DNA of 64,000 bases from Plasticicumulans lactativorans (GCF_004341245.1 NZ_SLWY01000005.1:178743-242742), one strand, 5' to 3'. Shown: positions 38,757 through 48,497, numbered from the stretch's first letter. Notes: generated by a model from the letters alone, not told the origin. Numbers and translations: made by a program.

Positions 38757-40092
38757 GCCGCCGGCGGACCTGCCAGTCCCCGCCGCAAGCGGCGATGCGC
38801 ACCTGCGCCTCGCCCGCGAGAGCCTGCGCGAGCTGCTCGACGACGCTCGCGTACCCGCCGACGTGCGCGCGCGGCTCGGCGAGGACTACCGCCAGCTGCA
38901 GATGCTGCTCGACCGCCTGGAGCACGAGCAGCTGCACATCGCCGTGTTCGGGCGCGTCAGCGTCGGCAAGTCGGCGCTGCTCAACGCGCTGCTCGGCGAG
39001 TCGCGCTTCAGCACCAGCCCGCTGCACGGCGAGACCACCGCCGCCGCGGCGGCACGCTGGGAGGCGGTCGGCGACCTCGCCGGGGTGCGCCAGATCTGTG
39101 ACGGCGGCGTCTACCTGGTCGACACGCCCGGCATCAACGAGGTCGACGGCGCGCTGCGCGAGCGCCTGGCGGTGGAGGTGGCCGGCAGCGCCGACCTGGT
39201 GCTGTTCGTCTGCGACGGCGACCTCACCGAAACCGAGCTGGCGGCGCTGCGCCGCCTCGCCACCGGCACCCGGCCGATCGTGCTCGCGCTGAACAAGACC
39301 GACCGCTACACCCGCGCCGAGCGCGACAGCCTGCTCGCCGCGCTGGAGCGGCGCAGCGCCGGGCTGGTGCGCCCCGAGCACATCGTGCCCACCGCGGCCG
39401 CGCCGGCCGAGCGCGTGGTGATCCGGGTGGCGGCCGACGGCAGCGAGCGCGAGACCCGCGAGCGCCCGCCGGCGCAGGTCGAGGATCTGCGCGAGACCCT
39501 GTGGGCGGTGCTGGCGGCCGAGGGCAAGACCGTGGCGGCGGTCAACGCCGGGCTGTTCGCCGGGCATTTCGCCGATCGCCTCGCGCGCGAGATCCTCGGC
39601 GTGCGGCGCGAGCTCGCCGAGGCCGTGGTGCGACGCTACAGCCTCGGCAAGGGGGTGGCGGTCGCGCTGAACCCGATCCCGCTCGCCGACCTGCTCGCCG
39701 CCGTCAGCGACGTCGCCATGGTCGTGCACCTGGGCCGGGTGTACGGGCTGCCGGTGAGCCGCAGCGAGGCCGGCGGGGTCCTCGCCGCCATCGTCGCCCA
39801 GCTCGCGCTGCTGCTCGGCACGGTGTTCGGGGTGAATCTGCTGGCCTCGGCGCTGAAGGGCGTGAGCCTCGGATTGTCGACAGTTGTGACGGCGGCGGCG
39901 CAGGGCGCGATTGCCTATTACGGTACTTATGTGGTCGGCCGTGCCGCCGAGCGCTACTTCGCCCAGGGACGTTCGTGGGGCGAGGGCGGTCCCAAGCGGG
40001 CGGTGCAGGAGATCCTCGACAGCCTCGACCGCGATTCGCTGCTGGCCGACGCCCGTGAGGACATTCTCGCCCGTCTCAAGGGCCGTTCATGA
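38683..40092 (+). CDS. GTPase with C-terminal DUF697-like membrane domain (second of pair)
   Basis: The 469-residue protein starts at a GTG with GAGGA eight bases upstream, inside the end of the first GTPase gene. It has a P-loop FGRVSVGKSALLN (about 88-100), the switch II region VDTPGINEVDG, NKTD (about 204-207) and C-terminal hydrophobic stretches (ALNPIPLADLLAAVSDVAMVVHLG; AIVAQLALLLGTVFGVNLL). No N-terminal anchor is seen, so it may pair with the anchored partner. It overlaps the DUF3301 gene by four bases. The physiological role of this GTPase pair is unknown. Confidence 0.8.
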   Translation: MNIWKRVRDAWPAWLSVGRAGTTPEPPADLPVPAASGDAHLRLARESLRELLDDARVPADVRARLGEDYRQLQMLLDRLEHEQLHIAVFGRVSVGKSALLNALLGESRFSTSPLHGETTAAAAARWEAVGDLAGVRQICDGGVYLVDTPGINEVDGALRERLAVEVAGSADLVLFVCDGDLTETELAALRRLATGTRPIVLALNKTDRYTRAERDSLLAALERRSAGLVRPEHIVPTAAAPAERVVIRVAADGSERETRERPPAQVEDLRETLWAVLAAEGKTVAAVNAGLFAGHFADRLAREILGVRRELAEAVVRRYSLGKGVAVALNPIPLADLLAAVSDVAMVVHLGRVYGLPVSRSEAGGVLAAIVAQLALLLGTVFGVNLLASALKGVSLGLSTVVTAAAQGAIAYYGTYVVGRAAERYFAQGRSWGEGGPKRAVQEILDSLDRDSLLADAREDILARLKGRS

Positions 40093-40442
40093 CCCCGTCG
40101 CAGGCCCTGCTGGTAATCGTCATCATCGCCGCGGCCGGCGCGCTGTGGCGCAGCGCGCTGGCCGCGCGCGAGCAGGCGCTCGTGCTCTGCCGGCGCTTCT
40201 GTAGCTGCCGCGGGCTGCAACTGCTCGACGACACGGTCGAAGTGCGCGGCCTCGCGCTGGTGCGCGACGCCGACGGCTGGCCGGTATGGCGCCGGCGCTA
40301 CGGTTTCGAGTTCACCCCCGACGGCCAGGCGCGCTTCGGGGGCGAGTTGGTGTTGCGCGGCCTGCGGCTGGAATCGCTGCATGCCGCCGGAGACTTCGAG
40401 GAGGGCGCGGTGATCCGCGCGCAGGCGCGATGGCGGGAATAG
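40089..40442 (+). CDS. DUF3301 family protein
   Basis: The 117-residue protein has one N-terminal membrane helix (about 6-24) and the family pattern AREQALVLCRRFCSCRGLQLLDDTVEVRGLALVRD followed by a short beta domain with RRYGFEFTPDGQARFGGELVLRG. The function is unknown. It is translationally coupled to genes on both sides (4-base and 13-base overlaps). Confidence 0.78.
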   Translation: MTPSQALLVIVIIAAAGALWRSALAAREQALVLCRRFCSCRGLQLLDDTVEVRGLALVRDADGWPVWRRRYGFEFTPDGQARFGGELVLRGLRLESLHAAGDFEEGAVIRAQARWRE

Positions 40443-41140
40443 GGTGGCAGGACCTCGGGGCCTTCGGTTTCTTCGTGCTGGCCTGGACGCTCTACGCCCA
40501 GCTCGCCGACCACGAGCGCGCCGGGCGCAACCTCGCGCGCGCCACGCACCGCCACCGGCTGCGCTGGATGCGGCGCATGCTCGATCGCGACAACCGCATC
40601 TTCGATTCCAACCTGGTCGGCAACCTGATGCGCAGCGTGGCCTTCTTCGCCTCCACCACGCTGATCATCATCGGCGGCGTCGTCGCCATGCTCGGCTCGG
40701 CCGACCGCGTCGTGGCGGTGGTGTCGCAACTGCCCTTCGTCGCCCACGTCTCGCAGGAGCTCTGGGAGCTCAAGATCCTGCTGCTGGCGACGATCTTCAT
40801 CTACGCCTTCTTCAAGTTCACCTGGTCGCTGCGCCAGTTCAACTATTGCTCGATCCTGATGGGGGCGGCGCCGCCGCCCGCCGCCTTCGCCGACGCGGCG
40901 GCGCGCGAGCGCAGCGCGGTGTGTCTCGCGGCCCTCAACTCGCTCGCCGGTGACCATTTCAACCGCGGCTTGCGCGCGTACTACTTCGGGCTCGCGGCCC
41001 TGACCTGGTTCATCCATCCGGGCCTGCTCGTCGTCCTCACCGGCTGGGTGGTGCTGGTGCTGTACCGGCGCGAGTTCCGCTCGCCCGCGCTCGACGTGCT
41101 CGAAGCCGAGGCCGGCGGAGGCGACGAGCCGCCGTCATGA
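40430..41140 (+). CDS. DUF599 family membrane protein
   Basis: The 236-residue protein has four or five hydrophobic segments (about 8-22, 63-85, 115-135, 178-205) and begins GIGWQDLGAFGFFVLAWTLYAQLADHE. The conserved central part is RNLARATHRHRLRWMRRMLDRDNRIFDSNLVGNLMRSVAFFASTTLI. Its function is unknown. The start at 40430 lies within the DUF3301 gene, and it overlaps the histidine kinase gene by four bases. Confidence 0.8.
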   Translation: MAGIGWQDLGAFGFFVLAWTLYAQLADHERAGRNLARATHRHRLRWMRRMLDRDNRIFDSNLVGNLMRSVAFFASTTLIIIGGVVAMLGSADRVVAVVSQLPFVAHVSQELWELKILLLATIFIYAFFKFTWSLRQFNYCSILMGAAPPPAAFADAAARERSAVCLAALNSLAGDHFNRGLRAYYFGLAALTWFIHPGLLVVLTGWVVLVLYRREFRSPALDVLEAEAGGGDEPPS

Positions 41141-43620
41141 ACGCGCGCCCGCTGCCCCCGTGGCTCATCAGTGCGCTGGTGGGCTGCGCCTACCTGGCCG
41201 GCGGCTACGCGGTGGCCCGGTTGCGGGTGGAGGCCGATTACCCGCTGGCCTTCTGGCCCTCGGCCGGCATCGCGCTCGCCGCCTGCCTGCGCTGGGGGCG
41301 CGGGGTGCTGCCGGGCGTCGCCGCGGGGGCCTTCCTGCTCGCGGTGTGGCTGCGGCTCGAAGCCGGCAGCCTGCCCGACGCGGTCATCGTGCGCAGCCTC
41401 GTCGGTGCGCTCGCGACGCTGCTGCAGACCGCCGTCGGCGCCTGGGCGGTGCGCCGGGGGCTGGGCTTCCCGAACGAGCTCGGGCGCGGGCGCGACGTCG
41501 TCGCCTTCTGGCTGCTCGGCGGGGTGCTGAGCACCTGGATCGCCCCGGCCACCATGGTGATGCTGCTGGCGGGCGAAGGCGGGTTCGCGGCCGCGGTGCT
41601 CGCGCGCACCTTCGCGCTGTGGTGGCTCGGCCAGATGCTGGGCGTGATGGTGTTCGCTCCGGTCGTGCTGGCGCTGGTGATGCCGCGCGAGGGGGCGTGG
41701 CGGTCGCGGCCGCTGACGGTCGCCGTTCCGGTCACGGTAGCCCTGGCGGGCACGCTGATGCTGCTCGACCTGGTCGGGGTCGACGGTCGCGAGCCGATCG
41801 GCGCCGACCTGGTCTGGCGCAGCTATCCGTTCCAGGCCTGGGCGCTGCTGACCGCCGGCCTGGTGCTCTGCGCGGTGTTCGCGGCGCTGCTGCTGGTGCT
41901 CAGCGCGCGCTCGGCGATGGTGCTGCGCCTGGTGGAGCAGCGCACCGCCGAACTCGACCGCTACAACGCCAAGCTCAAGCACGAGATCACCGAGCGTCGC
42001 CGCACCGAGGAGCAGCTGCGCGACGCGCTGCGCATCGCCGGTGACGCCAACCAGGCCAAGAGCGAGTTCCTCGGCACCATCAGCCACGAGTTGCGCACGC
42101 CGCTGAACGCCGTGCTCGGCATGACCGAGCTCGCCCTCGACACCGAGCTCGATGCCGAACAGCGCGGCTACCTGCTGGCGGCGCAGACCGCCGGGCGGCA
42201 GCTGCTGCGCCAGATCGGCAGCCTGCTCGACTTCGCCCAGGTCGCCGCCGGGCGCCTGCGGGTGCGCAGCGTCCCCTACAGCCTGCGCGAGCTGCTCGCC
42301 TCGGCGCTCGCCGAGGATTCCGAACGCGCGCGCGCCAAGGGCCTGCGCCTGCACTGGCAGGTCGCACCCGACGTGCCCGACGCGCTGCTGGGCGATCCGC
42401 TGCGCCTGCGCGAGATCCTGCTGCAGCTGGTCGACAACGCCATCAAGTTCACCCCGCGCGGGCGCATCGAGGTGACGGCGCGCCGCCTCGCGTCGTCCGC
42501 CGGCGAAGGCGCGCGGCTCGTCATCGAGGTGGCCGACACCGGGATCGGCATGCCGCCTGCGCGGATCGGGACGATCTTCGATCCGTTCCACCAGCTCGAC
42601 GGCGCCAGCACGCGCCGCTTCGGCGGTACCGGGGTGGGGCTCAGCCTGTGTCGCGAGCTCGCCCTGCGCCTCGGCGGCGAGCTGGTGGCCGAAAGCGCCG
42701 GCGAGGGCCAGGGCAGCCGCCTGCGCTGCACGCTGCCGCTGCTGGAGGCACCGAGCGGCGAGGCGATCGGGCCCGGTACCAGCGCGCTGGTGATGGCCGA
42801 TTCGCTGGGTGGCCGGCGCGCGCTGGTCGATGCGCTGGAACGTCTCGGCCTGGCGACGGTCACCGCTGGTGAGCCCGAGGAGGCGCTGGCGCTGCTCGAA
42901 CGCAGCCGCGTCGAGGGCCAGCCGTTCCGGCTGCTGCTGCTCGACATCGAGGAGTCGGTGGAGCGCGCGTTCACCTGGATCGAAACGCTCTACGGCCTGC
43001 TCGGCGGCGATGCGCCGCGGGTGATGCTGCTCACCGCCAGCGGCATCCGCGGCGATGCCGCGCGCTGCCGGACGCTGGGCATCGCCGCCTACCTGACCAA
43101 GCCGGTGACGCTGGCCGAGCTGCGGGAAACCGTGCTCGTGGTGCTCGGCGGGCCGCAGGCCGACACGCTGATCACCCGCCACAGCCTGCGCGAGCGGCGC
43201 ACCGGCCGGCGCGTGCTCCTCGCGGTGGCCGACGCCGCCGCGCGGGCCGAGCTGGCGCCCGTGCTCGAGGCGCACGGCTGCCGGGTGACCACGGTGGGTG
43301 ATGCCGTGCTGCTGCGCGCGCTGTGCAGCGGGCGCAACGTCGACGCCGTGGTGCTGGACTGGGACGCCGCGCTGCTCGAGCCCGAGGCCGCGGTGCACAG
43401 CCTGGTCGCGCGTGCCGCGCGGGTGGCACTGGCGCCGCGCGTGATCGCGGTGTCGGCGTTTCCCGCCGCCGAGGTCGCGGGCGTCGACCTGTGGCTGCCG
43501 GCGCCGCTGAGCGCCGCCGGCGTGCTCGCCGGCCTGGAGGCGGTGGCGGCGTTCGACCCAACCCCCGCCGCGGTGCATGCCGCCGCGGCCGCTTCGACCG
43601 ATGGAGGATCGACCCCATGA
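41137..43620 (+). CDS. Hybrid sensor histidine kinase with MASE1 sensor and two receiver domains
   Basis: The 827-residue protein has an N-terminal MASE1-like multi-helix membrane sensor (about 1-265), a coiled coil, HisKA with phosphoacceptor His317 ([14 protein letters not shown]) and a HATPase domain ([28 protein letters not shown]). The first receiver keeps Asp603 (LLLLDIEES) and Lys655 (LTKP). The second has Asp741 (VVLDWDAAL) but Pro/Ala where the conserved Lys should be, so it is probably degenerate. No partner regulator lies beside it. It ends overlapping a glycine-zipper lipoprotein gene. Confidence 0.88.
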   Translation: MNARPLPPWLISALVGCAYLAGGYAVARLRVEADYPLAFWPSAGIALAACLRWGRGVLPGVAAGAFLLAVWLRLEAGSLPDAVIVRSLVGALATLLQTAVGAWAVRRGLGFPNELGRGRDVVAFWLLGGVLSTWIAPATMVMLLAGEGGFAAAVLARTFALWWLGQMLGVMVFAPVVLALVMPREGAWRSRPLTVAVPVTVALAGTLMLLDLVGVDGREPIGADLVWRSYPFQAWALLTAGLVLCAVFAALLLVLSARSAMVLRLVEQRTAELDRYNAKLKHEITERRRTEEQLRDALRIAGDANQAKSEFLGTISHELRTPLNAVLGMTELALDTELDAEQRGYLLAAQTAGRQLLRQIGSLLDFAQVAAGRLRVRSVPYSLRELLASALAEDSERARAKGLRLHWQVAPDVPDALLGDPLRLREILLQLVDNAIKFTPRGRIEVTARRLASSAGEGARLVIEVADTGIGMPPARIGTIFDPFHQLDGASTRRFGGTGVGLSLCRELALRLGGELVAESAGEGQGSRLRCTLPLLEAPSGEAIGPGTSALVMADSLGGRRALVDALERLGLATVTAGEPEEALALLERSRVEGQPFRLLLLDIEESVERAFTWIETLYGLLGGDAPRVMLLTASGIRGDAARCRTLGIAAYLTKPVTLAELRETVLVVLGGPQADTLITRHSLRERRTGRRVLLAVADAAARAELAPVLEAHGCRVTTVGDAVLLRALCSGRNVDAVVLDWDAALLEPEAAVHSLVARAARVALAPRVIAVSAFPAAEVAGVDLWLPAPLSAAGVLAGLEAVAAFDPTPAAVHAAAAASTDGGSTP

Positions 43621-44090
43621 AGCGTTCCCTTGCGCTCGCGCTGTGCACGGCGCTCGCGGCCCCGCTCGCCGGCTGCGTGCCACCGAACTACGGCGGGGCG
43701 AACTACGCGGGCTACCAGGCGCGCCAGCTGCAGCAGGTGCAGTACGGCGTGGTCGAGTCGGCGCGCGAGGTGCAGATCGACGACGCCCGCTACTACGGCG
43801 GCGGTGGCGTCGGCACCCTCGGTGGCGCCGCGCTCGGCGGCATCGCCGGCAGCGCGATCGGCCAGGGCCGCGGCTCGGCGGCGGCGGCGATCGGCGGTGC
43901 GATCATCGGCGGCCTGATCGGCAACGCCATCGACAACCAGGCGGCGCGCCAGCGCGGCGTGGAAGTCACCGTGCGCCTCGACAACGGGCGCGTCGTCGCC
44001 ATCACCCAGGGCCTCGACGAGGTCTTCAACGCCGGCGAGCGCGTACGCGTGCTGACCTCCGCCGACGGTCAGGCGCGGGTCACGCGCTAG
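43617..44090 (+). CDS. Glycine-zipper (SlyB/2TM-type) outer-membrane lipoprotein
   Basis: The 157-residue protein has a signal peptide with lipobox LAGC (Cys20), a linker, a glycine-zipper segment (about 61-107) and a C-terminal beta region RGVEVTVRLDNGRVVAITQG typical of SlyB-like lipoproteins. Its ATG overlaps the kinase stop (ATGA), suggesting that the kinase and an envelope component are made together. The 3' end overlaps the opposing HDAC-like gene by 11 bases. Confidence 0.85.
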   Translation: MKRSLALALCTALAAPLAGCVPPNYGGANYAGYQARQLQQVQYGVVESAREVQIDDARYYGGGGVGTLGGAALGGIAGSAIGQGRGSAAAAIGGAIIGGLIGNAIDNQAARQRGVEVTVRLDNGRVVAITQGLDEVFNAGERVRVLTSADGQARVTR

Positions 44091-45000
44091 GCGCGTGCGC
44101 CCTGGCGGGGCGGTGCGCGGCGGCGCGCCGCACCGTCGCGAAGTGGATGTCGACGATGTCGTCGATGTCGTCGGCGTAGCCCCCCGCCATCGCCACCGCT
44201 ACCGGCAGGCCGTGGCGTTCGCAGGCCTCGAACACCAGCGCGTCGCGCGCCGCGAGCCCCGCCTTGCTGAGCGCGAGGCGGCCGAGCCGGTCGCCGACGT
44301 AGGGGTCGGCGCCGGCGAGGTAGATCGCGAGCTCGGCCTGCGCGCGCTCGAGCGCGCGGGTGAGGCCGGCGTGCAGGGCGTCGAGGTAGGCGGCGTCGCT
44401 GGTGCCGTCGTCGAGCTCCACGTCGAGGTCGCTCTGCTCCTTGCGGAACGGGAAGTTCTTCGAGCCGTGGATCGAGAAGGTGAAGACGCTGTCGTCGCCG
44501 CGCAGGATCGCTGCGGTGCCGTTGCCCTGGTGCACGTCGCAGTCGACGATCAGCACGCGCCGCACCCGGCCTTCGGCCTGCATCGTGCGCGCGGCGATCG
44601 CCGCGTCGTTGAACACGCAGAAGCCCTGCGCCTGGTCGGCGAAGGCGTGGTGCGTGCCGCCGGCGAGGTTGGCGCCGGCGCCATCGGCGAGCGCGGCGCG
44701 GCAGGCGGCGATGGTGGCCCCGGCCGAACGCCGCGAGCGCTCCACCAGCGCCGCCGACCACGGGAAACCCAGCACCCGCAGTTCGCGCTCGGAGAGCTCG
44801 CCGCGGCTGACGCGCGCGTAGTACGCCGGGTGGTGCGCGAGCGTGATCTGCTCGGGGCTCGCGGCGGCCGGCTCGTGCAGCTCGAACAGGCCGTCGCCCG
44901 CGGCGGCGACGCGCTCGCGCAGGCGCGCGTACTTCTGCATCGGGAAGCGGTGCCCGGCCGGCAGCGGCAGCACGAAATGGTCGCAGTAGAACACCTTCAT
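44080..45000 (-). CDS. Histone deacetylase superfamily (acetylpolyamine-type) hydrolase
   Basis: The 306-residue protein has the arginase/deacetylase fold signatures: HPAYYARVSRGELSERE, the active-site GTHHAFADQAQGFCVFND, the zinc-binding VDCDVHQGNGTA and a late Gly-rich MAGGYADD. Such bacterial enzymes often deacetylate polyamines or small N-acetyl compounds; the substrate here is unknown. It lies 20 bases after an unrecognised gene and is probably co-transcribed with it. Confidence 0.88.
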   Translation of the reverse strand: MKVFYCDHFVLPLPAGHRFPMQKYARLRERVAAAGDGLFELHEPAAASPEQITLAHHPAYYARVSRGELSERELRVLGFPWSAALVERSRRSAGATIAACRAALADGAGANLAGGTHHAFADQAQGFCVFNDAAIAARTMQAEGRVRRVLIVDCDVHQGNGTAAILRGDDSVFTFSIHGSKNFPFRKEQSDLDVELDDGTSDAAYLDALHAGLTRALERAQAELAIYLAGADPYVGDRLGRLALSKAGLAARDALVFEACERHGLPVAVAMAGGYADDIDDIVDIHFATVRRAAAHRPARAHAPSA

Positions 45001-45020
45001 CGCCGCCGGCCCGCCGCGCG

Positions 45021-46283
45021 TCAGTGGCGCCGCGGCGCGGGCACGCCGCCGTCGGGGGCCGATTCCAGGCAGCGCCCGGCGGCGGAGACGATCAGCCCGC
45101 CCGGGTGCAGCACCTGGCGGGTGATGTGCTCGCTGCGCCGGGTCAGGCGATCGGCGATCGCGGCGAGGCCCTGCGCACTCAGCGGGTAGTGGTGTTCGAG
45201 GGCGAGCAACTGGCCGGCGCCGTCGAGGGCGGCGACGGTGTAGGCGAGGGTGCCGACGTCGTCGTCGAACTGGTTGGTGATCAGCAGCTTGTGTTCGGCC
45301 GTGGCGCCTTCGACGCGGACCACGGTCTCGACCACGTAGTCGCCGTCGAGGCGGCTCGCGGCGTGCAGCGTCGTCAGCGTGCTGCCGGTGCAGCCGCCGC
45401 CGCCTTCGCCCAGCACCTGCTGCACCGGCAGCCGGTAGGTGGCGAGCGCGGCGAGGTACTGGCGCTGCCGCTTGGCCCAGGCGACGTAGCCCTCCATCAG
45501 CGCGTCGCCCGGGGTGTCGGCGCCGGGCCCGACCTGTGCCCAGTCGTCGAAGGAGAAGAACGGCGTCCACACGCGTTCGCCGTCGAAGACGAAGCGGTTG
45601 CCGGTCGGCAGGGTGACGTCGCACGGCCCTTCGCGACGGAAGAAGGCGTGCTCGAGCAACTCCCACAGGCCGCCGAACTCGACGCTTTCGAGCTGCACCT
45701 TGAGCAGGGCGCAGAGGTCGCCGACGGTCGCGTAGGACAGGTTGACCGCCTGCACACCGAAGGTGGTTTCGAGCGTGCGGCGCGTCGTCGGCGAGGCCGC
45801 GCCGCGCTGCAGCAGGTCGTTCTCGAGCTGCCCGGCCAGTGCGCCGATACGCTCGCGCGGGCCGACGAAGGTGAAGGGCAGCATCAGCAGCGGCCCCGAG
45901 CCGGGCCGGCGCTCGGGGTTGAGCGCGGCGAGGCTGAAGGCGCGGCCGTCGTCGCTGCCGAGCGCGACCAGCTGCGGCTGGAAGTGCGCGTCGCGCAGCG
46001 TGCCGCGGAAGATGTCTTCGAGCGCCGTCAGCAGCGGGAAGCCGGGGCGCATCAGCTCGGTCTGGTCGTAGAGCGCGCCCGGCACCACCAGCCCGAGCGC
46101 GGTCAGGTCCGGTACCAGCCGGCCGAGGTCGGCGGCGATGGCGTCGGCGACACGGCTCGCATCGGCGCGCGTCAGCGGCGCGGGGGGGATGCCGTCGGCG
46201 CGGCTGCGGCCGAGGTCGAGTTCGAGGGTGAGCACGCCCGAGCAGGCGCCTAGCTCGGGGGGTGTCGGGCGGATGTCGTCCAC
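45021..46283 (-). CDS. Conserved-looking protein of unknown function, co-transcribed with the HDAC-like gene
   Basis: I do not recognise this 420-residue protein. It starts at a GTG, has no signal peptide or membrane segment, and looks like a well-folded soluble protein. Features are an N-terminal region with LLMLPFTFVGPRERIGALAGQL and several Trp/Phe-rich stretches (FDGERVWTPFFSFDDWAQVG). A Gly/Cys cluster, GEGGGGCTGS, lies near residue 300, followed by a beta-rich C-terminal part. Codon use matches its neighbours. It could be a partner or regulator of the hydrolase that follows. Confidence 0.65.
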   Translation of the reverse strand: MDDIRPTPPELGACSGVLTLELDLGRSRADGIPPAPLTRADASRVADAIAADLGRLVPDLTALGLVVPGALYDQTELMRPGFPLLTALEDIFRGTLRDAHFQPQLVALGSDDGRAFSLAALNPERRPGSGPLLMLPFTFVGPRERIGALAGQLENDLLQRGAASPTTRRTLETTFGVQAVNLSYATVGDLCALLKVQLESVEFGGLWELLEHAFFRREGPCDVTLPTGNRFVFDGERVWTPFFSFDDWAQVGPGADTPGDALMEGYVAWAKRQRQYLAALATYRLPVQQVLGEGGGGCTGSTLTTLHAASRLDGDYVVETVVRVEGATAEHKLLITNQFDDDVGTLAYTVAALDGAGQLLALEHHYPLSAQGLAAIADRLTRRSEHITRQVLHPGGLIVSAAGRCLESAPDGGVPAPRRH

Positions 46284-46445
46284 AGGGGGGGACCTCGGGG
46301 AGTCGGCAGGGCGGGGACCACGCGGAGTGGCTACTATAACGGATGAGCGTCCAGGCCCGGTTGAGCGGAGCGGGGCTGCACCCCGCCGTCAAGGTCGCCG
46401 GATCCCGACCCGCCGCTCTCCCTCGTGCAACCGTGGCGCCGTCCG

Positions 46446-47273
46446 ATGACTACCGAAAGCCTCTCCCCCTTCGGCCAGTTCCAGAACTACTTCGACCTGT
46501 TCGTCGCCGACCCGCACGATACCCGTGCGCCCGAGCGCAACGCCGGGATCATCGCGCGCTGCCATCGGCTGCGTTACGAGGTCTACTGCCGCGAGTTCGG
46601 CTTCGAGCGCGAGGAGGACTGCCCCGGGCAGATGGAGCGCGACGAATACGACGACCAGTCGCTGCACTGCCTGCTGGTGCACCGCTCGACGCAGTCGAGC
46701 GCCGGCACGGTGCGCCTGGTGCTGAGCCGCCCGGACGCGCCGGAGCAGCGGCTGCCGTTCTGGGCGCACTGCGAGGACAGCCTGTTCGCCCAGCACCCCA
46801 ACCACCCGGCGTGCTTTCCGCCCGGGAGCTACGCCGAGATCTCGCGGCTCGCGGTCGGCGGCGCCTTCCGCCGGCGTCCGGGCGAGCAGGAGTCGCCGAT
46901 CGGCCAGATCGAGGGGCAGGACTTCACCGACGTCGAACGCCGCACCTTCCCGCTGATCAGCCTGTGCCTGTTCCTCGCGGCGAGCAGCCTCGTGGTGCTG
47001 TCGGGCCGCGAGTATGCCTACGCGATCATGGAGCCGCGCCTGGCACGGCGCCTCGCCAGCGCCGGCATGCTGTTCGAGCGCATCGGCAGCGACACCGACT
47101 ACCACGGCCTGCGCGCGGCCTTCTACACCGATACGCAGCTCGCGCTGTCGGCGCTCGACCGCATCGCCGGGATGCGCGAGATCTTCGATGCCGTCACCCA
47201 CGGCGTGCGCATGCAGCTCGCGCCCGGGGCCGTGCGCATCGCGCCGGCGCTGCAGGCGCGCTTCGGCGGCTGA
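46446..47273 (+). CDS. PEP-CTERM/exosortase system-associated acyltransferase
   Basis: The 275-residue protein matches the N-acyltransferase (GNAT-like, acyl-homoserine-lactone-synthase-like) family tied to PEP-CTERM/exosortase loci. It has an early YFDLFVAD segment, CHRLRYEVYCREFGFE, a GTVRLVLSRP strand and PGSYAEISRLAVGGAFRRR. No exosortase, PEP-CTERM target or exopolysaccharide gene is in the window, so it is isolated here. A TATAAC at 46335-46340 could be its -10; no good -35 is seen. Confidence 0.85.
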   Translation: MTTESLSPFGQFQNYFDLFVADPHDTRAPERNAGIIARCHRLRYEVYCREFGFEREEDCPGQMERDEYDDQSLHCLLVHRSTQSSAGTVRLVLSRPDAPEQRLPFWAHCEDSLFAQHPNHPACFPPGSYAEISRLAVGGAFRRRPGEQESPIGQIEGQDFTDVERRTFPLISLCLFLAASSLVVLSGREYAYAIMEPRLARRLASAGMLFERIGSDTDYHGLRAAFYTDTQLALSALDRIAGMREIFDAVTHGVRMQLAPGAVRIAPALQARFGG

Positions 47274-47279
47274 AGCCGT

Positions 47280-48497
47280 TCAGCCGGGGCGGCCGTCGGC
47301 GCGCGGGCGCAGGTAGATCGGCGCGAAGCGCAGCGCCCAGGCGGCGAAGGCCGCGAGCGCGACCAGCGCGGCGAGCAGCGTCAGCGCCGGCAGCGCCAGC
47401 GCGTCGCCGGCGACGCGCAGCAGCGCCGCGGCGTTGACGCCGAGGAAGCACGCCCAGGTGTAGGTGTCGGCGACCAGCGGGCGCCCGGAGTGACCGAGCG
47501 TCACCCGTGAGGCCATGCCCACCACCATCGCCGCGAAGAAGCCGATCGCCAGCGCGTGCAGCGGGCCGCGGCCGAGCGGCGCGTGGCCACCGCCGAGCAG
47601 CGCCAGGCTCTGCACGCCGTACAGCGCGAGCCCCACCCCCATCCACGCGAAGGCCAGGTGCAGCACGCCGAGCAGGCGGATGCGCTGCGCCCGGAGCAGG
47701 CCCCACGCCGCCGAGTGCCACAACGCCGTCGCCGCGAGCGGCAGGTCGACGAGCCAGGTCCACTGCGGCGCGCCGGCGAGTTCGAGCGCGCCGTGCAGCA
47801 GGCTGCCCGCGCACCACAGCGGCAGGCTCCACGCCGGCTTCACCACCTGGTAGTCGGCGAGCACGCAGGCGCTGAAGAACGGGATCATGCGATGGCAGAC
47901 GGTGAAGAACACCGGCAGCAGGAAGCCCCACAGCCCCGCCTGCAGCGCGAACGCGAGGCCAAACGGCCACCCCGCCGCGAGCCACGCGGCGAACCCCGCG
48001 AGCCCGAGCCAGCCGAGCGCGAGCGCGCCGTTCAGCACGGTCTCGTGACGCTTGTCGCCGGCGGGCGTGCTCCGGTACACGCGGTAGAGCTGCGCCACGG
48101 CCCAGGCCCAGCCGGCGAGCATGGCGACGAGCCCGGCGAGCAGCGCCGGGCGTCCCAGGGCCAGCAGGCCGCCCCACACCAGCGCCTGCCCGGCGACCAG
48201 TGCGGCCCAGGCCGGCACGTAGGCACGGCGCCCGAGCTCGCGCCCGTTCATCCAGCGCGGGTAGGTGGTCATCAGAAAGCCGAAGATGAAGAACGGGAAC
48301 ACCCCGTAGAGCATCAGCAGCGCGTGCGCCCAGGTCGCGGCCAGGGCGGTCGGCAGCGTGCCGCCGCCGGCCTGGCGGGTGCCGAGCTCGACGCTCCAGT
48401 AGAGCAGGGCGAGCACCACCTGGACGCTGCCAGCGCAGAACATCAGGCGGTGCGGGGCGGCGCTGAACACGGTCCAGCGCTGGTGCAGGGCGGTCAT
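47280..48497 (-). CDS. nnrS: NnrS family heme/copper membrane protein (nitric-oxide stress)
   Basis: NnrS is a polytopic membrane protein linked to nitric oxide tolerance. The ATG at 48497 gives 405 residues with about twelve hydrophobic segments and His-containing family motifs (HRLMFCAGSVQ; FGFLMTTYPRWMNG; CHRMIPFFSA; HALAIGFFAAMVVGMASRVTLGHSGRP). A TTG 26 codons upstream would put the start inside the FNR-like box and is rejected. An FNR/DNR-type site lies upstream. Confidence 0.92.
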   Translation of the reverse strand: MTALHQRWTVFSAAPHRLMFCAGSVQVVLALLYWSVELGTRQAGGGTLPTALAATWAHALLMLYGVFPFFIFGFLMTTYPRWMNGRELGRRAYVPAWAALVAGQALVWGGLLALGRPALLAGLVAMLAGWAWAVAQLYRVYRSTPAGDKRHETVLNGALALGWLGLAGFAAWLAAGWPFGLAFALQAGLWGFLLPVFFTVCHRMIPFFSACVLADYQVVKPAWSLPLWCAGSLLHGALELAGAPQWTWLVDLPLAATALWHSAAWGLLRAQRIRLLGVLHLAFAWMGVGLALYGVQSLALLGGGHAPLGRGPLHALAIGFFAAMVVGMASRVTLGHSGRPLVADTYTWACFLGVNAAALLRVAGDALALPALTLLAALVALAAFAAWALRFAPIYLRPRADGRPG

